Assembly: GCF_000346465.2 (NCBI RefSeq)
Contig: NC_034010.1
Coordinates: 8,263,417-8,327,416, forward strand
Length of the DNA stretch: 64,000 nucleotides
Direction of reading: 5' to 3'
DNA from: Prunus persica
Taxonomy: Eukaryota > Streptophyta > Magnoliopsida > Rosales > Rosaceae
This document shows, piece by piece, positions 56,548 through 64,000 of this stretch. Below the pieces are notes generated by a model, which ran no database searches, had not been told where the DNA came from, and saw only the letters and a list, made by a program, of their open reading frames with translations. Position 1 is the first letter of the stretch; each line of letters begins with the position of its first letter. The translations under genes and the position numbers were made by a program.

Positions 56548-58239
56548 AAATGGTAGCTATGGCAAGAAAAGGAAGGAGTCGCAATACATCATCAACCAAT
56601 GAACAGAGAGAGTTACTTAGATCCTCTGTAGTCTAACATGCCTCTGTTGAACCATCTCATGATAATGAAGTACAAGAAATTCAAGAGACATGCTCTGAGG
56701 CTCAACCTTCAAATACCCAAGGTATAGCTTATATTATTTCAAAACTATAAATAATCTTATGTTATTAATTGTTGTTCTTAATTAGGATGAAGTGCTGGAA
56801 AAAAAAAAAAAAGGCAGATGGAAGGCCAAGGGAGGAAAAGGAAAGGGTATGCTGATTGAAATATATAAGGGATGGTAAGCATATACACTACTTATTGTTA
56901 CCAATAGTTATTCTAGTTATTTCTTAGACTTCGACAAGTGTAGCTTAATTAATTATCACTTATTAGTTTATTTGATGGCATATAAAGTACTTTAATGATT
57001 TCAATTTCCTCCAGCATTGTGACCAAAGAAGCTGCTCGGAATATAGGTGTACTTTTCAAGCAAGAGATTAAAGGAGCTTGGGTAAAATTTTCAGATTATC
57101 TGGAGACTCAAGTAAATCTATTAATTGAGCTTTTCATCGAAGCTGGATATACTTACACATGTTCTGAGGAAGAATTGAAGGTTGCATTCACTGGACATAT
57201 TAAAAAAAAAATTGCTGATTGAATGTGGAACTTGAGAAGGCCAATTTTTCAAAAATACAAAAACACTGGTCAGAGGTATGCAAACCCCCCAGAGAATGTA
57301 CCTGATCCTGCAATATGGATTGCAATGGTTGATGAATGGTTAAAGCCTAAGTAGCAGGTAAAAGTTAATTTAAATAAGATGTTTCAGCTATTTCATACAT
57401 GATTATTAAGTTACCATTCCACGGTGGGTTATTAATTTTTACATCGTTTGCAATAACCATCTATTTGATGGCATCTACTTTGAATTATATTTGCAGGATC
57501 AAAGTAAAAGAAACAAATCTAATCGAGAAAAATCAACAATAGTGCATACCACAGGTTCAGTTCCAATGGCGAAATACCAAAAAGATGAGGTAAAAATTCA
57601 TATATGATCGAACTTTATGTATGGTTTCCACTTTAATGTCTAGCTTCATATTTTTCCATTAGCATAATACTGTGTCTATATATGAAACATGTGTTTACAA
57701 TTTTACTACAGGAAAAAATGGAAAACAAAAAGGCTGCTGTTGAACAGGAAAACCTTGATGTCAATGATTGGGAGATATATATAGGGAGGTGATTGCCTCT
57801 AGTCATGGTCGTGTTCTTGGCTTAGGCAGTGGCGTCAAAGCTAAAGGTGCATACTACTCCTCAACTAACCAAAACTGTAATAAGCTTAGGTGCGTGGAAT
57901 TGGAAGAAAATCTTGGGCATTTGAAAGAGGAATTGAATGATGTCAAAGGTCAATTGAGCACTTTGCAACAACAAGTTCAGATGCTGATTAACAATAACCC
58001 ACAAAATTCTGCTCACAGTGCAAGGCAATCACCTACTGCGGTATAGCTTTTGTTATGTATATTACTTTTTTTTGGTCAAGGGTTATGTAAATTACTTCTT
58101 AATTGTATTTGTTACTCCCATTTCAAATTCTATCAGGTCTTATTATAACTCTTTTTTCTTCTTTTTTTTGTTATACCAGAACAATGTTGGAAAGCTATTC
58201 CGATATCTTAGTGACGATGTCATGGAGGAGCCCAACTAG
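56548..58239 (+). pseudogene. CACTA second gene (Transposase_24 / TNPA-like)
   Basis: TNPA-type proteins bind the subterminal repeats and aid transposition. Exon 1 (MARKGRSRNTSSTNEQRELL) has a stop after RSSVV. Later exons read FLIELFIEAGYTY-like near 57120, PENVPDPAIWIAMVDEWL (about 57295), SKRNKSNREKSTIVHTTGSV (57500), NDWEIYIGR (57765), a coiled segment ENLGHLKEELNDVKGQLSTL (57905) and a final NNVGKLFRYLSDDVMEEPN. This order fits plant 'Ptta/En/Spm' proteins. Introns separate the pieces (for example before 57496 and 58181), and in-frame stops near 56634 and 57353 show decay. Confidence 0.7.
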
Positions 58240-58449
58240 TTCTTTTATCATCTCCCAAAGACATTTTATTTAGTAATGTCAGTCTTGGAAATTATATTCA
58301 AATTTTAGAAGTTGGAGACATATATGAGTTGATATGAAATGAATATTGTTCAGTTTTTTTATATTAATGAATGACAAAAACATATTAATGAAAAAAGTTT
58401 CTGATTGGAAATATTATTTATATATTTCATTATGAAAGTATAATATTTA

Positions 58450-58844
58450 TGAGAATAATTATTCTATTTATGACAGGTTTGATTACATTTTTGACATCCT
58501 TGTTCATCGTAAAAAAAAACTTTTATGACAATCTATGTTGATCGAAAATATAACTTACGAGTCATTTCCGAGAATAGTGATTTCATTTACAACACCACAT
58601 TCTCATCGTAATTGTCTACTTTTGATGACACATTTCATTATTTCCAACCCGTCTACACCATTGTAAATAACATTTTTGATGACCTATGTTCCTCATAAAT
58701 AGATCCTACGCATTATTTCCAACAAAGAATAATTATTTGTCAATGAAATTTTGCTATCGAAAATGTCTATTTCAGATGAACAAACATTGTCAGAAATAAA
58801 TTTAGTCCTCGGATCTAGTATTTCAGACAAGATTTTTTGTAGTG
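58450..58844 (+). mobile_element. right end of the CACTA element
   Basis: Ends TTTTTTGTAGTG, the inverse of the CACTACAAAAA start. The last 400 bp carry TTTATGACA, ATTTCCAAC and TCATCGTAA-type subterminal motifs in several copies. Confidence 0.75.
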
Positions 58845-59104
58845 ATATTTAAAAATTATTTGGCATATTGTGTTTTTGCAAAGATATATATGGTTGCGGG
58901 AAAAATGATTTTGGGTTTTGATGATTATATTTTGTATTAACGGGATATTTTTTGTGTGGGTTTGAATATACAGTTTTACAATAAGGATTAAAAGAACAAG
59001 TTGACATCGTTTGCTAAAAATTTGAGAAGTATTAATTATATAGTTTTCCTTATCGTATGTTATGACATGAACTTATTGAATTGAATTATTTTCAAGTATC
59101 GGAT

Positions 59105-59147
<43 letters not shown>

Positions 59148-59270
59148 GTATATAAAGGATTTTATTGCATGACAATATTTTCTAAAACGGAGGGGTTATT
59201 TATATTGAATATAAATTATGTTTAAAGCTTTGTTTTCGTCCACTAACATTTTCTGTTTTGCAACCCCCAG
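58845..59270 (+). mobile_element. Gypsy LTR fragment (target of LTR D), left part
   Basis: GTTTTCGTCCACTAACATTT then TCTGTTTTGCAACCCCCAG corresponds in type to the 3' part of LTR A (12560-12600). It resumes after 63880 with GTTCTACATATCC. A 42-bp TA run lies at 59106-59147. Confidence 0.55.
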
Positions 59271-62200
59271 TGACAGGTGTCGGGCACACTTGACCAAATT
59301 GCCCTTCTAACTAAGACTGACAATTCTTTTAAGGATTGACTTTTACCGAAAAATCGGCAGAGTCTCCCCTGTAAAATGGACAATTTCCAAAAACTTCCCA
59401 CCTGTAAACATACAATTAATATTGAAAACCAAATATCAATCGTTCAGCATGCATCAGATAAATAACTTTGAATGGCCTCAGGCCTCTTTATACCAAATAA
59501 ATCATTATGCCCTCGGAATCTGGTCTCAACTCTTAGAGCAACATGAATACGTTATCAAGTTTTAATATAAATTAACTGAACAAACTTTCAGCACTTGATC
59601 TTGTGGTTGCACCTAGTAACTCTAGGTTGCCTACGTACCCTTACTCAAGGATCAAGTCATATGTAGTTCTTTCATACTTCCCTAACCAAAACTTCAACTC
59701 TAACTAATCCTCTGAAAACGTAAAAGATTTTTTATTTAAGAACAATCTTTCAATCACTCACAAATGTGCAAAAATAACCCATATATGTACGAAAACTAGA
59801 AAGTTACTAAAATAACTTTTGGTCACGGAAAACCTTAATATCGCTGTCAACAATTTGAATAAAATATGCTTTTATCTTCCACATATAGTAACAGACTCAT
59901 CACTTAAGAGAATAGATATGAATTGTAGAAAATCCTTAAAACTTGGAAACCTTCAATCCTTGTCTCATTAAATCAAAAAATAGGTATTAAAATTTTTACC
60001 CAAAAATACCAAGATAAAATCTTCAATTTTAGTTTAAACATCATAAAACCAAAATACTCTTCACCTAGGCGTACCCCCATTCATGATCCGTCAATTCCAC
60101 TAATATTCCGTCAATTCCAATAATATTCTGTCAATTCCAATAGTATTCCGTCAATTCCAAGTATCTTGTTTGTTACATCCTCGTAGGCCTCGGAAACACA
60201 AGTCAATCCAAGCCGCATTCCTCACAAGACTTAGGGGATACTTAGTCAACCTGAACCGCATTCCTCACGAGACTCATGAGCCACATAGTCAACCTGAGCC
60301 GCATTCCTGGCAGAACTCGAGGAAAACGTAGTCAGCCCAAGAATGCACATCCTCGCACCACACGGTTCAGGCGTCCCCGAAACTCGTGGGGCATTGTCAT
60401 AATGGACAAAACTGTTTCAAAGGCAACTGGGGGGTACTCCTGTAGCTGGTTTGAAAACCATATTCCAAAACTTATCGTAAAATTTCCCATATTCCACAAA
60501 TCCATATTTCTAATCTTTTCTCAACTTTCCATGAATCAGTTCTCAACTATCTTTGAATTTACACCACATACTGTTGAGAACTAGTGTCCATAATTCATCA
60601 TTCCCAAACTACTGAGTATATATATTAAATATAAACGTATACTTAGATATGTACTTAGATATTAATTAATTTATTATTCATGTCGAAATCCGATTAACAA
60701 ACTATTCCCAACTCTTCACAACTAAACACAATATAATACCCTTAGAAAGTAAAAGCGATTACATAGTAACTCATCCAATAACACTCAGTCAGATATTTTA
60801 GTAATAATAATAATAAAATAAATGATAGCCCCTAGAGATCCCATCACTTCCAATGAGGCATAATCTTCGAATATCCGAAATAACGTCCAGGTATACCATT
60901 GTAGGGGCTTTTTTCTTTTGGTAGCTACAAATGGGCTGGGCTGCCGTAAGGAGCGAACTGATGAAATTATCCCATGTGACTGAGTTTAGAAATCAAGCCC
61001 CAAGAATGCTTCGAAAGGACAGTAGGGCCTTAGGAAACACCTTGGTTACCTTCACCAACAAAAATAACAACAACTTACAGATGAATTCTTAGTGCTTACA
61101 GGTAGAATCTTAGCTTGGCATGAGAGGCATGTGGCATGGGAGCAAAATTGTCATGAGTTTAGCACTGAAGAGAAAACTAAGTGTTCCTAGGGAAAAAATG
61201 GGGGTATTAAGGTGGGAGAGAAAGGGTTTGCAGAAAGGTTTGGCTGAGAATGAGGGAAAGAGAGAAGGATAGGTGGTTTAAGTGTTTTTCCGGCAGCTTG
61301 ACAGAGACTCTGTCAAATGTTAGAATAGTCTGCCAAAATAGGAAAAATGGGAGAGAAGAAGGAATAGAGCACGAATTTGCTGGGTTTTGCAGGTGAGAGA
61401 GGAAGCTTGCTCTCTGGTTGTGGGTTGATTGTTGTTGGGTAGGAGGTGCTTCATTTATGGCCGCTGGAAGCTCCTCCTTCCTAAGAAACCCTAATGGTTT
61501 CCATCCAATTTGGCCAAATCTTTCCATTCCTTTCTCCTCTCCTCCCTTGACTTTTCCATCTTGATGAAATTCGCTCTGCCCATTTGCATAAAATCAAGGA
61601 TTTTTGGGAGCTCAAGGCCTTTTCCCGCAGTTGTTTCAGTGGGAGACTCCCATTCTCAGCTATTTCCCTTTTTCTTTCCTTCCTCCTTCCACGGCTAGAT
61701 CTGATGAAGGAAAGAAAATGGGCATACATGCTGGTTCGAATGGTGCCTCTCCTCCTGGCAGGCAGCCTGCGCGCTAATATCCCCAGGTCCTTTGGATGTT
61801 TTTGCTTGAAACTTGTTCCTTCCCAAGTGCTGGAGCCTCCTAGCAACTCTGCGCACGTGGACCTCCAGGCTCCATTCGTGGCTATGTTCTCCAGCCAAGT
61901 GCTGGGGCTTTTGCTGCTTCTTAGTCTAATTGTATGGGCATTCTAAGACAGCAAGTTAATTCATCAAACAAATGGGCTAACCTTATCAAGTGTTGGGCTA
62001 TTTTGGTTAAGTTAATGGGCTATTTTGACTAAGGTAATGGACTATTTTCTTCTTTGTGCTCACCCACATGTTTGGGCCTAAGAAATGGGCTTGAGTTCCA
62101 AGGCTCCCAAGCAACCCGGAACCTCCATTTCTCGGCCCATCAATGGGCCTCATGACAACTTATTACCATCCATACCACAATTCACTCAAGCAAACCCTGG

Positions 62201-63880
62201 GCATTTGAATGGCTTAAGCCCATTTAGGCTTGTAGCGTGGTTGGGTGTGCAATAATGATTATCTGCTTGGCATGGCATGTCGCTTGGCATGCTTTTAATT
62301 ATGATGCTTAGCATGGATTTGCAGAGCTAAATGCATTTTATAATTTTAATCTCGATTCCTAGCGTGACAGATTATTTATTTGGCATGGCACGTGGAGTGT
62401 GACTCGTGCATGGCGGACTTTTGTGTGCTCCAAATTAAGTCTTTTCTCAATAATGTATCGCTTTGGGCCGGGAATCTATTCAGGCCCAACCGTGGATTTT
62501 TTAGGCCTCAACAATCATAAAATACTAAAATCTAATTTCAAAATCTAACCATAATCAAAATAATTCACATAACAGTCAAGCCTCATTTCTAGAATCTCTC
62601 TTGCACTTCTTGAAGGATGAAACTACCTCGGAAGACTCTCGGTCAACCGAATGGTCAAACTTCTCAAAATTGGTCAACCGGGCCCATGGTGCAAACGACC
62701 TCCGATTTTCGATCCAAAAGTTCCTATGGGTTCAACAAGATTTAATAAACATGTCATGCAAGTTTGATCCACATCAAACGGTAGAACCGCTTGCAATTGC
62801 ACGATCGGACAGTTATCGTTTATCCTTAACTTTGAATTATTGAATCGGAACATTCGGGACTCCGATTCACAATCCGCGAATTCCTACATAATCCTAGAGA
62901 TGCCTAGATCAACAAATTTTAAATTGGAAATGATCCAACGATCTGAACATATTGAACCAGAATAACACCCAATATGCGATATCTGATAGAAGGTCAAATG
63001 ATAACTAAATTCAAATTCGAGCATACCGTTGTGCTCGAGACGACATGGGGATTATTTTAGAACCCAAAGACCAGCCACCCAAGCACTACCACATGCTCCG
63101 GCAGCGCATGGGTGTCCAAAGCGATTCCAGAGATCGAAAAATCTCCAAACCGCTGGTCAAGACCTATACCTACATGACCCGAACAATGAATGGAGCAACC
63201 CCAAAAAGTGGCCGGAGATGGCCAGAATTGCGAGCCGAAAATCGGCCAAATTTCAATTGCTAAATCGAGTTACAAAATGCAGAAATCAATCGTAAACAAC
63301 CCAACCATCAGCTAGAACAAATTGAGAGGATGAAAAAGCATACCTAAATTCCAAGATTTGGTAGCCGAAACGAGCTCCGAAAAATTTACCTAAAACCGGA
63401 GACTTTTCTCGATTTTCTAGCAAGTACAGGTGGCGGGGGCAGTTGGGAAGGGTCGGGGCTGGAAGAGGAGGAGGTGGCGATCTTGTAGGTACCGGCCTTG
63501 TGGCCGGTGGTGGTCTGTGGCTGGTTAAAAACCAGCCGGCTAAACTCACGAGTGAGGGGAGGGGTCGCACGTGGGAAGGAGAGGGAGAGAGAGAGAGAGA
63601 GAGAGGAATTTCTGGGGTTTTAAAAACCTTTTTTGAAATAATTACAATTTTGCCATTGGTTTTCTTTTGATTGTAACTTTTTCGTTACAACTCTGATTTG
63701 AGCTCACTATGTGTCTACGAACTTATCTCGACACGATATACGCAATAGTACCATTCAATTCCCTAAAATCTTTCCTAAACAAAAAGTCAACTTTAAGCGC
63801 ATTAAAATATTCTTGGATAAAATTGTCTTTTACTTGAATATTTTATTCACTAAATATTAATTTAGGATCGAGTTATTACA
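59271..63880 (-). mobile_element. solo Ty3/Gypsy LTR (family copy D), nested
   Basis: On the plus strand it starts TGACAGG and ends AGTTATTACA, matching LTR C at both ends. Compared with C it has lost about 70 bp just inside the start. CCCAG (59266-59270) and CTCAG (63881-63885) form a 5-bp duplication with one C/T difference. It contains the GA run (63581-63605), the GC hairpin (63491-63508) and the CCCGAAACTCGTGG-type minisatellite (60180-60390). Another LTR (60900-62513) inserted into it; without that, the length is about 3.0 kb. Confidence 0.85.
60900..62513 (-). mobile_element. solo LTR of another family, 1614 bp
   Basis: Read on the minus strand, it starts TGTTGAGGCCTAAAAAATCC and ends AGCCCCTACA (TG...CA). 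It splits LTR D. The flanks ACCAT (60895-60899) and ATCAT (62514-62518) form a 5-bp duplication with one C/T difference. The inside is noncoding, with many TGGGCT and GGCATGGCATG phrases; open frames there (for example 61207-61527 minus) are not supported as genes. The start resembles Gypsy Tat-type LTRs, a weak assignment. Confidence 0.75.
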
Positions 63881-64000
63881 CTCAGGTTCTACATATCCGA
63901 GGTCGAGACCACCATGTCAAGGCATCGCTACGGTCCGCACTGTAGGAATTCCTCATTTATCTTTCTCTACTTTCCTTTCCCCGAGTTGTAAACTTACTCT
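63881..64000 (+). mobile_element. Gypsy LTR fragment (target of LTR D), right part
   Basis: Continuation of 58845-59270: CTCAGGTTCTACATATCCG and onward. It is cut by the window end. Confidence 0.5.

Noticed and set aside
61207..61946. Several 100-120-codon frames on both strands
   Set aside because: They overlap each other within a solo LTR and show no conserved domain.

Overview
This is a repeat-rich, intron-bearing plant nuclear region. The grounds are Ty1/Copia and Ty3/Gypsy retrotransposon pieces, two Mutator-like elements with long inverted ends, three CACTA elements, a Helitron, an L1-type LINE tail and several MITEs. A eudicot is likely. Rosaceae is only a suspicion, from the look of the repeats. 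Nearly all coding capacity is transposon-derived and broken. The one locus that reads like an intact host gene is a four-exon minus-strand gene at 40961-42164.

Layout. 1-16.57 kb: a decayed minus-strand Copia element (LTR 218-3423, gag 8493-9334, primer site and second LTR 14897-16568). It is interrupted by a Mutator-like element (301-1545), a Gypsy-like noncoding piece (about 4081-5660) and a Gypsy LTR with primer site and gag start (10144-13211) that is fused to a LINE tail. 16.57-22.47 kb: a Tat-like Gypsy remnant with an integrase end, tandem repeats, and two pieces of an antisense ORF, one of them plant-mobile-domain-like. A Copia-like LTR lies within it. 22.47-30.5 kb: a second Gypsy LTR, a Mutator-like element carrying a captured phytocystatin gene, and a broken CACTA element. 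30.5-36 kb: a gag-only Gypsy element with two tandem arrays in place of pol. 36-40.3 kb: a Copia reverse-transcriptase fragment split by a young 3.4-kb LTR element with no coding capacity. 40.3-44.8 kb: the host-like gene and its flanks. 44.8-51 kb: palindrome-ended MITEs, a solo Gypsy LTR, a small CACTA element and a Helitron. 51-58.8 kb: a two-gene CACTA element, damaged. 58.8-64 kb: nested solo LTRs.

How the parts relate. The window records layered insertion. Several layers can be proved from the sequence because target-site duplications, or a paralogous empty site inside the window, are visible. The four Gypsy LTRs at 10.1, 22.5, 45.2 and 59.3 kb are one family. The most unusual signals are: a 14-nt perfect match between the post-LTR site and the LTR of the 36.4-39.8 kb element, which suggests self-priming; the gag-only element with 43-bp and exactly 100-bp arrays; the antisense ORF of the Tat-like remnant; the MITE family with palindromes at both ends; and the kinase/KEN-like host gene. 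All identifications were made by reading the sequence; no database search was possible.
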